In this document: positions 34,508 through 46,486 of the stretch, piece after piece | How the letters are laid out: every line of letters starts with the position of its first letter | Numbering within the stretch: the stretch's first letter is position 1 | NCBI GenBank assembly: GCA_001972305.1 | Contig: BDDD01001951.1 | Location: forward strand, 192,057-256,056 | Reading direction: 5' to 3' | Length of the DNA: 64,000 nt | Source of the DNA: Cephalotus follicularis | Lineage: Eukaryota; Streptophyta; Magnoliopsida; Oxalidales; Cephalotaceae | Translations under genes and position numbers: made by a program | Notes under the pieces: model-generated | Told to the model about the DNA's origin: nothing | What the model saw: the letters and a program-made list of their open reading frames with translations, nothing else | Databases searched by the model: none

Positions 34508-35147
34508 TGTAGGAGCTACCACGCACTCATGCATGGGGATGCAGATGCAGCAAGCATATGCGATGCAAATAAGAGATGCAGTATATCAATACAGTCCAAT
34601 CAATAAATAGTCAATGACTGTCAATAACAGTACGTTTCATTCAGTACAATCGTTCCATAACAGTTATTAACAGTCATTATAAATCCTTCCTCGGCATCCC
34701 CTACTTAAGTAGGAGCGATAACGCACTCCGGACGTCAAGGCTGAGGAGCTGGGACAGGAATAAACATTTAATTTTAGGCAGACTGGTTCCTCGGGTCCTC
34801 GGCCTTAGGAAGAGCAATGTACGCACTCTAGGCGTTATAGGCAGAGGAGAGGAACGAAGACATTTACTATGACACTACACAATAACAGTCATTCCGTCGG
34901 GGCAGCTCAACTCGATCGGTGATCCATCGGCTCATATCAATTGGTAATCCAATGGCTAATCTCAGTCGGTGATCCACTCGGCTATCTCGGTGACCCACCT
35001 GGTTCAGCTCAATTCGGTGACCCATTAGTTCATATCAGAAATAGCATTACTGGCTCATCTTGGTGGTGATCCCCGTAGGGCTCATCTCGTGGTGATCCAG
35101 TCATTACACTACAGTACGCTTACACTATTTCATTAACATTACACTAT

Positions 35148-35227
35148 CATTATTATAATGCACTTATCATTATTATAAGGCACCTACCATTATTATAATG
35201 CACCTACCATTATTATAATGCCTTTCA
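35148..35227 (-). repeat. 20-bp tandem repeat, 4 copies
   Basis: CATTATTATAATGCACCTAC and close variants start at 35148, 35168, 35188 and 35208, exactly 20 bp apart, within LTR K. Confidence 0.88.
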
Positions 35228-35229
35228 CA

Positions 35230-36640
35230 GTTGCATTATGCATCCAGGCAATCAAAAGTTGGGCGTGCAGTGCATGCTACAGGGGCTACGCGTGCATGGA
35301 GGCATTACCATGCATTGTCTGGGCACATGTTCGTATGTATGCCTGGTATACTTAGGCGCATGCATTCCTTTTCTCGAACGTCTAGCTCAGCATGCTCATG
35401 GTTGGCACGTGAGGTGCTTTGCGCATGGCGTGGACGCATGCCGTGGTACACTGCACTGGCGTATGGATGGCAAGTCCCGTGCGTTTACAGTGGTGAGTGT
35501 AACATAGCTGGACACCATCTCTACTTTCTCACAGAGAAGAGCTAAGCGCCTTACAGTGCATGACGTGAAATAGAAAGCCCAGGCTCATGACCATGCTCGA
35601 GCGCTTGGCAGGGGAGAGCCCGATGCTCACTCTTGTGTGCCATCTCTGCCTACTCGGGAGGCACGCATGCATGGCGGCTATGGTGTAGGTAAGCATGTGT
35701 GGAGTGCCTGGGAGCTCTGCTCAACCTGACCTTGCACACTTGGACACATGCTCGGCCTGGAGAAGGAGAGCTCGGTGCAGTACCTTGCGCATGAGCAGTG
35801 GAGAGTCATGCTTGGCTCTTCTAGCGCATAGCGCCTCAGACGCATTTTTGTGGTGGAGAGCCATGCTTAGGACGCATAGTGGAGGAGAGCTTGGTGCATG
35901 CATGGCGTTATGGCATCTCGGTCATTCACTGTGGAGAGCTTGGGATGCGTTCATTGGAGGCCTCATGACATGCACGGGAGGCATGCACTGGACGCATGAG
36001 GTGAAGAGCTTGGACGCATGCATGGCTCCCCAGTCATCGTATCCTCAGAAGCTTCCTTGCAATGGCACCACAAGTGTATGGCATGGCACCTCTGATGCTA
36101 GGCATAGTGCATCGTCGGCGCCATGGCAGAGGACAAGACACATGCAGAGGAGAGCCATGGTTGTCTCCTCGGGTGCATGACTCCTCGGCGTAGGCTCCCC
36201 TGGCGCAGGCTCCTTTGGCACTTAGCAGTGGCACCTCGGGCTTTTACGGTGGTGAGCTCGGCACCTAGTGCTCGGGCTCTGGCGCATCCCCAGACACATG
36301 TCTCTAGACGGACAACTTGAGATGCATGCTTGGTATGTCCAGCGCATGAGGTGCCAGGACGTACTACCAGAACACCTACGATGGAGAGCTCAACAAATCC
36401 CTTAACATGCTCAGGACGCATCATCGGATGCAGATCAGTGGAGAGCTCAGCCAGGCATTACATGCTCGGATGAATGAATGATGGAACGCGTTCTCGACGC
36501 ATAGAGGCCAAGACACATCATTTTGCATGCTCGGCATTTTACTGTGGAAGGTCCTAGCGTTATGCCATGCTTGAGCATGACGCATGCACACAAGAAGCGT
36601 GCACATGACACATGATTAGGGGCACTACTCAAATGCAGGC
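35230..36640 (-). repeat. GCATGC-rich degenerate repeat region of LTR K
   Basis: About 1.4 kb in which GGAGAGCTYGGTGCATG and GGACGCATGCATGG-like words recur every 40-70 bp (for example 35765, 35810, 35855, 35890, 35935, 36005). The core words GCATGC and TGCATGCA are palindromes. Open frames of 60-161 codons on both strands here are products of the repeat and show no domain. Confidence 0.75.
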
Positions 36641-36704
36641 TACAGTATGACGTTATGGGATGCATGGCAGTGCACAGTCAAATTTTTCCATTTAATAGCA
36701 TTCT

Positions 36705-36707
<3 letters not shown>

Positions 36708-36756
<49 letters not shown>
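36708..36756. repeat. (TA)n microsatellite
   Basis: About 22 TA dinucleotides in LTR K. Confidence 0.95.
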
Positions 36757-36758
<2 letters not shown>

Positions 36759-38099
36759 TCATTACGTTCACAATCAGCACAAAAACAGTAAAAACACTGA
36801 GTAGGAGTAGATCCTACCTGGAATCCAGAGCTCACAGCATACTTTCCTTTGCTCTGCTCACTGCTACGATTCCTCCTTGCTTCTTCTTTCCTTTTCTCAT
36901 TGGTGGCTTTCCAAGATTGGAGGTGAGGGAGACAAGAAATTCCAGAAGATGGGCAACTTCCTTGTCTCTCTCTTTTCCCCCAAATATCAGTAGCCTTCCC
37001 TAGTCTTCCTTTCTCCTTTTTATAACCAATTCAAGGAAGGCTCTAGAATCCTCCTCACGTTTCCAGCCATTTCCTTGTTTTTGTGGGCCAAGAATTGTGA
37101 TAATTGGCCCAAATCCATCTCTTCACAATTTCAGGCCAGCCTCTCTTCTCTTCCTTGAATCCAATAACAATATTATTATCATTTACATTAATTGGCCCAA
37201 TATCAACAATAAAGACCATTCCAATTTTCAGCCCATTAATTGTAGTGCCCCGAATATTATTATAATTACTGTGCGGATAATTATTGCTAATTCCGGATTA
37301 GAGTATCACCTCAATAAAGTCCAGTAGAGGCCCAAGGCAATAAAAGGATATTGCGTGTTAAAGCCGTAATTATAAGGCCCAATAATTGTGTTGTCATTGT
37401 GTGTTTTAAATGGGTCGTTGGGTGTAATCGATATCAAATGCGCAATGTGTGGGAGCCTGGACCTTATAATTAAAACAGAAGACACATTATTGTTAAAGAA
37501 GCAGACAAAATAGGAAACGATGGCCTTAATATATATGTGGTATGTGTGTGTGTGTGCCATGGGTGTTGGAAAAAGAAAAGAAGAAAACGTGGGTGGAAAA
37601 GAGGAAAGGAAAGGAGAAAAAGAAAGAGAAAGTCAGGGGGAGAGAAAAAGAGAAGGAGAAAGAGGCAATGGGCGCCGAAGAAGAGAAGAGAAAAGAGAGA
37701 GGGAGAAGCAGGCGCGGGTTGCGCCAGAGAAGAAAATGCGACGCTCTCCTTGACGGATTCTCCTCCTGAGCTCGACGAAGACAACAGTGGTGTGCAGTTG
37801 GTGCAGAAAGAAGTAGTGGCGCAAGAGGAAGAACGGCAGGAAGAAAGAGGAAAGAAGTGAGTCAGCGGGGGAGAGAGTTAGACACTCGCTGTCCTCACTC
37901 CATCTTTCCTTCTCTTGGACAGAACAAAGGCAGCGACGGCAGTGGCGAGGCAGCTAGTGGAGCGCTGCAAAAGGCCATTCCAATCCGCCGTTCAGCCACC
38001 GAAAAATTCCAGGTACAATTATACATATTCTTTGAATTTCCAATTGTTATGAAATTGAATGGATTTTTCTGGGTTTGAACTGTTGTTGACCCCTCCCCT

Positions 38100-38990
38100 G
38101 CTTCGCTCAAACTTTTGACGCCCTGGTTAAATGCATCGAAGCTTTAAGTTGCCCTGTGGACGCCTAAGACTGGCCGTCGACATTTTGGCTGAGTGGAGTT
38201 GACACTTGTAGCGACCAATTGCTGCCTTCTCTAACAGTTGACGCTTTGGCAGTGCTCTGTCGATACCTTGGTTAAGTGAAGCTTGAAAGAAGTGGAAATC
38301 GTTGAATTGCAGCAAGCTCCATTGTCACTATTAAACAGGTACAATATACAAATTTCATACGCTTGTTTCTTCATTTTGTGATGGGTTGAAGTGGATGTTA
38401 CCTGGGTTCGTGATGCCGTCGTTGAACCCCTGTTTCACACAATCCGTCGAAGCTTTTAGGCGTCGACGCTTTTTGTTGAATCTATCGACACCCCACCTAA
38501 ACCGTTGACGCTTCATTCTCAACAGTTTACGCTTTTCCCTTCTATGTCAACGCCTTCGCTGAGTGAAGTCGACGCTTATGTGATCAGTCAACGCCCTATG
38601 TTGACCAGTCGATGCTTACCCCAAGCGGTCGACGCCCAAAGCACCTGCCACCATCTTAAGAATGCTCTATCGACATTTAATGAAACCAGGTTGATGTCCT
38701 GTGGTTGAACCAGTAGATGCGCAATGTGTTTCCTTGCGTTTTGTGTGCTAAGCCGCGCAACACGTCGACGCGAACCATCGACGTATGCATAGCACGTCGA
38801 CGCCCAAACCAGCACTATGGAACAAATTTGTTAACGCCATCCTGAAGCCTGTTAACGCTAAAGAGGCTGGTCAATGTGTTGACACGCAAAATTGAAGTGC
38901 TCCCAGTGCATCGACGCATATCGATTATAAACAGAAGATGCATAATTGATGGCATCGACACCTAGAGGATGGTCTCGATGCCAATAGCCG
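38100..38990 (+). repeat. GTCGACGC palindrome cluster in LTR J
   Basis: More than twenty GTCGACGC/GTCAACGC-like words across 890 bp, with the full palindrome GCGTCGACGC at 38460-38469 and intact GTCGAC cores at 38763 and 38796. Many copies are decayed to TTGACGC or TCAACGC, as C/T change at CG sites would produce. Confidence 0.8.
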
Positions 38991-39176
38991 TGTTTTGGGT
39001 AAAACTTTCATGTTTTGCTTAGATTTTGATTTTGATTTTGATTGAGATCAGACTATGGTTTGAACCTCCCGCTATCATCTAAGGCTACCAAGCATCCTAG
39101 CTTCGCCTAGAGGACTGACATTAAGAAGGTAGATCTTTTGAAGTCCTATGCGAGACTTCAAGTGATGAGACAATGA

Positions 39177-39290
39177 TCGAACGAATGACCGAACGAACGA
39201 ACGACCGAATGAATGATTGAATGAATGACCAAATGAATGATTGAATGAATGACCGAGTGAATGACCGAATGATTGATTGGACGGCTAAGT
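39177..39290 (+). repeat. GAATGACC/GAATGATT simple satellite
   Basis: Alternating 4- and 8-bp units (GAATGACC, GAACGACC, GAATGATT) over about 110 bp in LTR J. Confidence 0.85.
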
Positions 39291-40546
39291 GAATGAACGA
39301 CCGATCAAATAGAAGGAAGCGGTTAACTACTTACATATGCTGGTACGTGACAGTATATATATTTAGTCAATCACTATATGTTAACTATATATATGTTGGT
39401 ATGGGACAACATATATACCTGGTCAACTTCTATATTCCTAATAGAGTGCTAAATGGATATGGATTGTATCGAATTATTACTGATTGGTATGGTTAGGCAA
39501 ATGGATTGTAATGAATGGTTATTGATAATGGGTTGTGATATAGCCTTGCATTGATATGAATGACATCGCTCATATTTCTTATGTTATGCATGCATCTCTT
39601 CTATTGAATATATCTGTTCACTCTGCACATTTCACTACACATGTATATTGTACACAGCCATAGGCTGCTGACTCATTGCATTGTAATGTAATGAGTTAGA
39701 TTCATATTTCAGATCCAGGTAGCGCGCAGCAGTGGCCAGCCAGGTTAATCATAGAGTAAGGATTTATCTCATCCGACCTACCCTTGTATCAATGTAGTCA
39801 ATGTAAATGAATAAATGTTGTATAAGATTTACTATTGGTTATTATTATTTGACCTGCCGGCTTATGGCAGAGCATAGGTTATACATGTGTGTTGATGTAT
39901 TTGCTATAGACGGATTCTTTTGAGGTGTTAGAACGATGTACTTCTGATTCCTCCTTCGGGAGTGTGGATGTATAAAATGTGTTTTCTTTACAGGGGGTAT
40001 AGTCCGATAAACGAATACTTCATGCCCGATTTTCGGGAAATCTTAAGAGTATGATTCTAATTGGTATCCACGTTAGATTGATATATTAATTGATGTTTCC
40101 ACTGATATGATATTGAATATTCCGCTGTTTTATTTAATTGATTGAAAGTTTTAAATTTATAGCACTTTTTGGAGTATGATTTATATGATTGAATGACTGA
40201 AGGAAGGTATCTCACGCGTCGGATCGTGGGGGTTCACCTTCGCGGTTCGGGGCGTGACATTAATATCACCTTTAAAACCCAAATTCCATTTCCCTTCATT
40301 TATCATAATTTGGCCCAAATCTATAAATATTCAAGCCTAAATAATATTAACACCACTTAGGCGCAAAATATCATTTATCCATTTAAGGTCCAAAAGGTCA
40401 TTTTATTTATTAATTCCATTCCAGTCCAACATCAGTATCACATTTTGAGCCCAATTTCTCCTTTAACAATACGGCCCAACATTCGGTCCAGTCCAATAGC
40501 CATTCTTTTATATTATAAAATTTTGGGTATTACATGAGAACTGGGA

Positions 40547-41335
40547 CTAATTCCCACCACTAGGACTGCCACTTTGAGATCCAAGAGAACCACTACTATC
40601 AGTTTTCTGTGACTTTCCACTGTCGCTACCACAAGCGCCACCGTGCCATGAAGTAGATGAAGATATGGTGTTAAACTTGTTTCTCATCTGCTTGCTCTCC
40701 TCTACAAGACTCTCAAGTTGCTCAGAGGAGTAAACCACCTCCCCAAATTCATTCACAATATCATGAAGGAACTTTTTAGCTCTCCGCTTTTATCCTTCCA
40801 TTAAATACGAAGCAAAACAGGCTTGCTGTATGAATCCGGACTCATACTCAGCAACTGACATGCTCCTTTGAACTAGGTTGGAAAACTTAATCTCTCTTTT
40901 ATCTTTTTCATCTGGAGGAAAAAACTGAGCATTAAACTCTGTCTGGAAGGCAGTCCAAGAATGAGCTGTCTCATTCCTGGTCCAATCGGTATTGACCATA
41001 GCCCACCAATGTTCAGCTTCGCCTTGTAGCATGTATACTGCAAAGACTAGTTTTTGGTCATCATCACACTCTATAGCTTGGAAGATCTTCTCTACCTGAA
41101 GAAGCCAAGACTCTGCTATAGAAGGATCTGGAAGTCCCAAGAAAGCTGGCGATTGCAACTTCAAGAATTGATTCAAGGAATTATCCCTTTGTGGTCTCCA
41201 TTTTTTTCTAGTAGCTTCGCGTCCCATGAGGTTCCCCATATGTGCCATGGTATCACACACTTGTCTCCATATCTTAGGATCAGCTCCCAAAGGTGGAGTA
41301 TCAGGGTCATACTCAGCAAAAGCATTCTTATGCAC
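40547..41335 (-). pseudogene. Element P gag (gypsy), minus strand
   Basis: ATG at 41335 opens a gypsy gag with residues about 1-181 uninterrupted: a short N-terminal region, then FLKLQSPAFLGLPDPSIAES, MLQGEAEHWW, FFPPDEKDKREIKFSNLVQ and SVAEYESGF. It is the closest relative in the window of the gag of element A and probably the same lineage. A TAA at 40790-40792 replaces what is usually Gln before KRRAKKFL. The frame then goes on through a Ser/Gly-rich region and stops at 40547. Solo LTR K lies immediately after (40534), so the gag end and pol have been cut off or displaced. Confidence 0.87.
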
Positions 41336-41516
41336 TGACTCATCATAGACAGTAGTTTTGGAGCGTTCCTTTTACCTCTACAACGACGTCCTCCTCTAAT
41401 ATCCATTTTCTACCTTATAAGGAAAAGGCAATGGAAAGATTAGATTCACAAGATGAATCGTTATTAACAGTATAGATATATGTAGGAGCATAAATCATGC
41501 AATCAATCTTATCACT

Positions 41517-41529
41517 GGATCTGATACCA
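41517..41529 (-). other. Primer-binding site of element P
   Basis: On the minus strand TGGTATCAGATCC, next to the LTR end near 41533 and about 180 bp upstream of the gag ATG. It fits initiator tRNA-Met with one mismatch. Confidence 0.8.
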
Positions 41530-41532
41530 ACG

Positions 41533-41931
41533 GTAACACTCCGCTTTCGGGTTATGAAATCGAGGCGTTACTTACAGTACAATACAGTCAATATTCGGGC
41601 CTAGGTAGTGTATCAAAAAGTAGGATAATCAAAAAACTTTCATATAAAGTAGGATAATCAAAAACTTTCATACACATCATGTATCAATGTATTAAAATGT
41701 AATAATAGCATCCTTACTAAAATATTACATGTCCAACACAATACAACACTTGGTCCGAATCAATACATTAATCATTACATGCTAGAAAGAAAAGCAATAA
41801 CATTCATTACAATCTTCAGTGAACACTACTCCAGCTAATAATCTCCTCGATTGTTGGTCCCCGCTATGTTACGTGTACCAAAATAGATACCCCATTCCGA
41901 AACATGGGTTAGCCAAAAGGCCAAACAGATA
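41533..41931 (-). repeat. Element P 5' LTR, 3' part only
   Basis: Minus-strand LTR ending AAGCGGAGTGTTAC before the PBS. It contains a 29-bp tandem duplication (41619-41675) and the conserved stem-loop TGGCC/GGCTA (41910-41923, minus strand) followed by AACCC. The CACTA transposon cuts it off at 41932. Confidence 0.75.
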
Positions 41932-41949
41932 CACTATAACAAAAAGTGT

Positions 41950-42150
41950 CAGTAGCGATTGCTCTAATGCAATCGCTACTGGCAAAAATAGTGATTGCTT
42001 AAGGCAATCCCCACTACAACAATCGCTATTGCCTTATTAAATTTAAAAATCTTGTCAGACCACAAGTAGCGATTGCTATTGTGAGCAGTAGCGATTGCCT
42101 ATCAATCGCTACTTTGAATACGGACAATCACTATTGGGCCCTAAAGCGAT
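41950..42150 (+). repeat. Subterminal repeats of the CACTA element
   Basis: TAGCGATTGC and its reverse complement GCAATCGCTA, with one- or two-base variants, alternate about every 15-25 bp. Variants include TAGTGATTGC and GGCAATCCCCACTA. Confidence 0.85.
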
Positions 42151-42245
42151 TGCATGGGCAATCCCTATTTCCCATTATTGTAATAGCTACTAGGACTGCT
42201 TTATAACTACACAACCCCTCTTTTCTTCTTCTTCGCACGTTGTCA

Positions 42246-42248
<3 letters not shown>

Positions 42249-42289
<41 letters not shown>

Positions 42290-42295
42290 CCCCCT
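42249..42295 (+). repeat. (TC)n microsatellite
   Basis: About 22 TC units in the CACTA leader, followed by AT-rich sequence with no recognisable gene up to 43676. Confidence 0.93.
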
Positions 42296-43739
42296 CTTTC
42301 TCTCTCTAACTCCGCTTCTGTTATATATTTATATATACATTTTCTGTATATATATTTTACCAGTTTTTCTTTTTGTTATTTATAAATGTATATATATGTT
42401 TTTTTTAATTTTCTGTTAGATATTTATATAGATATTTTCTGTTTTATATATTTGTATATATATTTTTATTATTTTCTGTTACATATTTAACATATATATA
42501 TAACCTGCTATCGTTACATGGCATGTGTTGTGATGGTTTTTTTTTTTAATGTGGTGTTTGTTTATATTGAACATGCAGCGTAGAATGAAATTGCAAGCAA
42601 TGCTTTACAATTTCTATCATGAAAGTTGAATGTACATTGAAATTGCAAGTAATGCTTTACAATTTCTATTATGAAAGTTGAATGCATGATCAGTTTCGTT
42701 GTGTATGTTGTATTTCTTCTATCCCTCAACTATCACATTTGAATCTTAGTTGCTTTAAATAATATTTTCATTATTTTGAACCGCCACTAAGTTAAGGAAC
42801 TGATTTTATTTGTTTTCTTTTTTGTCTATTAATTCCCATGCATCTTATTCCAACAACCATGTACTAATTAAAAGAATTTATCAATCAATACTAAAATTCC
42901 ATCCATTGCTTTTAAAATAGCTAAGATTGTTGAGATTCATGACAACGATAATTCAATTTTTGTGAGCTATAAAATTGCTAAGATATACTTTGATAAATTC
43001 TTTAGAGAAATTTAAAATCAATTTAAACTTAAAGAGCAAGTTTTTCTAAAATAAAAAATCTAATCAATAATCTAATGAAAAAAAAATGCAAATTTCATCT
43101 ACACATAATGTGCCAAAAAATTCTTTATCTGGAAATTGCAAAAGGCCTAGCACCCTTATCTAGAAAATGCAAGCTTGTGAACATCGAATATGGATTAATT
43201 ATTACTTTTTTCGGCCACCAATAAAAAACCATATAATGTGATTGAAGTCCATGGCTGTGTTGTATTGCAGGCTTTTGTGTAATGGCATAAGTCCATTTTA
43301 TGGGGAGACTCTGTCCGAGTCTCGAGTTGAAATTAAACCATAGATTCTCATTCATGATTCATTCGATAGGGATGAATCATGAATTGTCCAAACTTGACAG
43401 TTCTTGGATACGTATTTTCACTGTAGGTTATGTTGATGTTTCAAAAACACCTTTGTTCCCAGAAAATTTTGGTTACTTTCCTATGACGCTCCGCGGGTAC
43501 ATAATTAAACCTATTCGGTTTGATTCGTGTGCTTGGGAGCACGTGGGGAGATGCTATCAAAATTTTAAGTGAACGAAAGGTGTTTGTGACATATCAACAT
43601 GAGTGAAAATGCATTTTCAAGAATAGAATAAGGCCATACATTTTAGATGATTGTTGCACAATGAGAAAAATATATATTGAACAATTTTATAAAGATTCTT
43701 TTAAAGTCACTTCATTTGGCGTATGTAGATAACATGTCA

Positions 43740-44027
43740 ATGGATCGTAGTTGGAATAGAAGACGATTGCTTAATGGTTTTCTAACAGAGGAATATGTTG
43801 ATGGGGTTGACAGTTTTTTGAGATTTGCATACGACCACCTAGAGTGTGTCTCAAAAGGAATGATTAGGTATCCATGTGACCATTGTAATAGGAAAATTTA
43901 CTTGGGTAAGGATACTATTCGTTACCATCTTTTCAAGAATAGGTTTTTTATGGGCTACTATGTATGGATAGAACATGGTGAGACAGTGGAGATGACACAA
44001 CCGACTCTGTGCCCCCCGTTCCTCTAA
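43740..44027 (+). pseudogene. CACTA transposase-associated domain (N-terminus of TNP2-type transposase)
   Basis: The start MDRSW at 43740 is the usual beginning of the plant Transpos_assoc domain that precedes TNP2-type transposase. An in-frame ATG two codons earlier (43734) is the alternative. Visible features are YVDGVDSFLRFAYDH, the Cys/His zinc-binding pattern GMIRYPCDHCNRKIYL and HLFKNRFFMGYYVWIEHGE. The frame stops at 44027. In another frame GGFEYD, stop, DANSTDEGE (about 44050-44108) resembles the acidic linker that normally follows, so a frameshift and a CAG-to-TAG stop are likely. The transposase core is absent because copia D is inserted at 44111. Confidence 0.85.
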
Positions 44028-45442
44028 AGGTAATCCGTAAAGGGATATGGTTATGGACATAGGGGGCTTTGAGTATGATTAGGATGCTAACTCGACAGAT
44101 GAGGGCGAGATGTTACATAGGGTGACCTAACAAGCCATTAGATGGTTTTTGTATTCGGACATGTCTATGTATATAAACAGTCTTATTCCATTTATATGAC
44201 ATGTGCTATTATTAAATTGTTTTTGGCATTAAATTACTTGTGTTTTATCTCCCAATTGAAGTAGTTTAATTTACCTACTTACACATGTGATGCCCTGACA
44301 ATAAGGCTAGATGCCAAGCATGGATGCAGTGAGATTGGCTACCTTATTCCTTATGTCGAAATAGTTCCAAGTCGTAGGTTCACTTACTAGGCATTTGTCA
44401 ACCAAATAGACTTGCGCTCACGTTGCCTACTCTTGGGAATGGGAGAATAGAGAGTCTCAATACCATATGTGAGGAACACTAAGGCAAGTGCGGGGTGCGC
44501 GCTTGGAGCGTGTGCACTAAACAGGACTCGCTTAGGAAACACTATTTGGATAGTCGCTATTCTTGTATCAATAATGATTCCTACATGTTGTTGCTGGGTA
44601 TAAGTGTTTGTAATACCCCGTACCTATTTTTAGAGGAATATATCTTAAGGCTTAGTTGGTTCATGGAATGGACCTAAGTTGATTTTGTGTGGTTAGTGGC
44701 TTATTTAAAACATGTGGACAAGAATAGTTTAGGTTATTATATTGATTTTATAGTTAGCTTCTTGAGGAAGCTTATTGTTCCCAAGGTGGTGTTGGGATAA
44801 GAAGTTGTTGGAGTTGGTAATTCTTCTTAGTAAGTGAGTTCGGTTTTTGGAGAGAGAGAAAGAAAGGGAGAGCTCTCGTCTTCTTCTTCCTTGCCAAGAG
44901 TTGGAATCTTTGTCTTGCTTTTGAGCTTTGGAGGTGAGCTCCTACCTTCTCTGGTTTCGGTATGGGCATGGTGGTATATTGTGCTCAGGCCGGAGAAGAG
45001 GATGATGGCCTAGTTTGGCTGGTTATGTTATGTTTATGTATGTGTTTGTGTTTCTTCCTGGGTTGATTCGTGTTAGTTTTGCAGACGCCGGTCCCATTGC
45101 TGAGACGGAGCACCTCGGGGTTGGTCGGCGATAGCGTGTGGGGTGTTTCTGTGAGTGGGACATTCTCCTCATTTTACTTGATATTTACGTGTGCCTGTTA
45201 TTGTCCTCTAGTTGAATGTTTTCCTTGGGGATTTGGATCCCGGTTATCTTGTATATTGTGTTCTTGATCTAGGATGAGCTTGAGAGCTCGGTTGGTCCTC
45301 AAGATGGTGTATTTTCGTCTTCGGATGTGTTGTTATCTTTGTTGATGATTCTCTCCTTATACCTTGGTTTTCCTCTGTTATGAGGGGTGCACGGAATTGT
45401 GTGGCTTGTTTTCTTGGTTTTCCTCTGGTTGTACGAATAAAG

Positions 45443-45798
45443 GATAGCGAGCTGAGGCTCGGATAGATATTAGCGGACGAGGTCCAGATAGACATAGCAG
45501 GCAAGGCCTAGATAGGTGTGTGTGTCGCCTGGTATGGCGGCAGACCACGGATACTGTGGTGGATAGCAAGCTGAGGCTCGAATAGATACTAGCGGACGAG
45601 GTCCGGATAGACATACCAGGCAAGGCCTGGATAGGTGTGTGTTTCGCCTGGTATGGTGACAGAATACGGATACTATGGTGGATAGCGAGCTGAGGCTCGG
45701 ATAGATACTAGCGGACGAGGTCCGGATTGATTCTAGCAGGCGAGGCCTGGATATGTGTGTGTGTGGTGTCATGGTGTATGACGGCAGACCACGGTATG
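45443..45798 (+). repeat. 119-bp tandem repeat, 3 copies
   Basis: Units starting GATAGCGAGCTGAGGCTCG at 45443, 45562 and 45681, exactly 119 bp apart, in the B-family solo LTR. The overlapping minus-strand open frames (45244-45772) are products of this repeat. Confidence 0.92.
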
Positions 45799-46486
45799 TG
45801 GTAATGTGGGTTTGTCTTCCTCTTCCTTATTTGTTGTCCCCGGCATGGTTATTATTATTTGTTGATGGTGATATAATCTTCCATTGGATTCTTATACTTA
45901 TTGATAGTTGACTCTCTTGACAGGCTCCGAGGGGCTGGATATTGTCATGTGGTTGAGTTGTACATTCTTTTATTGTCCCCTGATATATTCTTGTTTCTCC
46001 CAGTTGGGTATGACCTGATATATGTTTCATTGTGCGTCCAGTGGTTGTGGATGCTCTGGAGAATGCTTGTTCTTGCTCACTAGTCATTTGGACTAATCAC
46101 CTCCCAGTTGTTTTGCAGAGGAAGCTGTTGTGGCTGCCAGGGCAGTCTTTTGGGTTGACAAGGTAGTCTGCGGGGGATGAGCAGAGCTGCCGGCTTCACG
46201 AGCTCATCCTTGCATGCATTCATGGGGGCATATGGGTTTTATTCTTTTGTTGTATGGTCCTCGGCCTGAGGACAAAATGATATTCTTTTGTATGGGTCCT
46301 CGGCTTCGAGCAGGGGACGATACTTGTGAACTTGATATATATATTATGTTGGAATGATAATATGATGTGTTCTTGAGATGATAGATTGTGTTTAATGAAG
46401 AGATTTCGTGTTTTTACTTGAAACGTTGTGTTACGATCTTCTGCTTGTTTGCCGAGAAGGTTACCCAAGGTCGGGCTGGTCGGGGG

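Larger units (their letters stand above)
37241..40259 (+). mobile_element. Solo LTR J (gypsy type)
   Basis: TSD TTAAT at 37236-37240 and 40260-40264. Starts TGTAGTGCCCCG, ends GGTTCGGGGCGTGACA, 3,019 bp, no internal domain. Purine-rich leader (37560-37860), GTCGAC-type palindrome cluster (38100-38990), GAATGACC satellite (39177-39290), two copies of a 70-bp TATATAT-containing unit (39335-39430), stem-loop CAGCC/GGCTG (39655-39667) and a 3' segment shared with the 19-22 kb LTR. The open frames at 37520-37860 are low-complexity Arg/Lys/Glu and not credible. Confidence 0.92.
22316..40534 (-). mobile_element. Solo LTR K (gypsy type, minus strand), split by C and J
   Basis: TSD TGAGA at 22311-22315 and 40535-40539. 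On the minus strand it starts TGTAATACCCAAAATTTT (40534) and ends GGTTCGGGGTGTTACA (22316). Its own sequence is 22316-22343, 34172-37240 and 40265-40534, about 3.4 kb; the rest is copia C and solo LTR J. It carries GGCCCA-rich U3 sequence (37084-37240, 40310-40480), a TA microsatellite, a large region of GCATGC-rich degenerate repeats, a 20-bp tandem repeat and the conserved stem-loop (34495-34507). Confidence 0.85.
41932..44110 (+). mobile_element. CACTA (En/Spm) DNA transposon, 5' part
   Basis: Begins CACTATAACAAAAAGTG, a CACTA-type terminal inverted repeat, with possible 3-bp TSD ATA before it. From 41950 to 42150 there are about ten direct and inverted subterminal copies of TAGCGATTGC, the transposase-binding repeats typical of this superfamily. 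A CT microsatellite (42249-42295), AT-rich leader or intron sequence and the transposase-associated domain (43740-44027) follow. Copia D is inserted at 44111, and the rest of the transposon is not seen in the window. Confidence 0.87.

Noticed and set aside
35231..36424. Open frames of 60-161 codons on both strands
   Set aside because: Products of the GCATGC-rich degenerate repeats in LTR K.
37520..37860. Overlapping plus-strand open frames rich in Arg, Lys and Glu
   Set aside because: Purine-rich low-complexity leader of solo LTR J; all three frames are open for the same compositional reason and no domain is seen.
43300..43572. 90-codon frame upstream of the CACTA domain
   Set aside because: No recognisable domain; in the position of the transposon's leader or intron.
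45244..45772. Three minus-strand frames with repeated SIRTSSASIYPSL
   Set aside because: Translations of the 119-bp tandem repeat.
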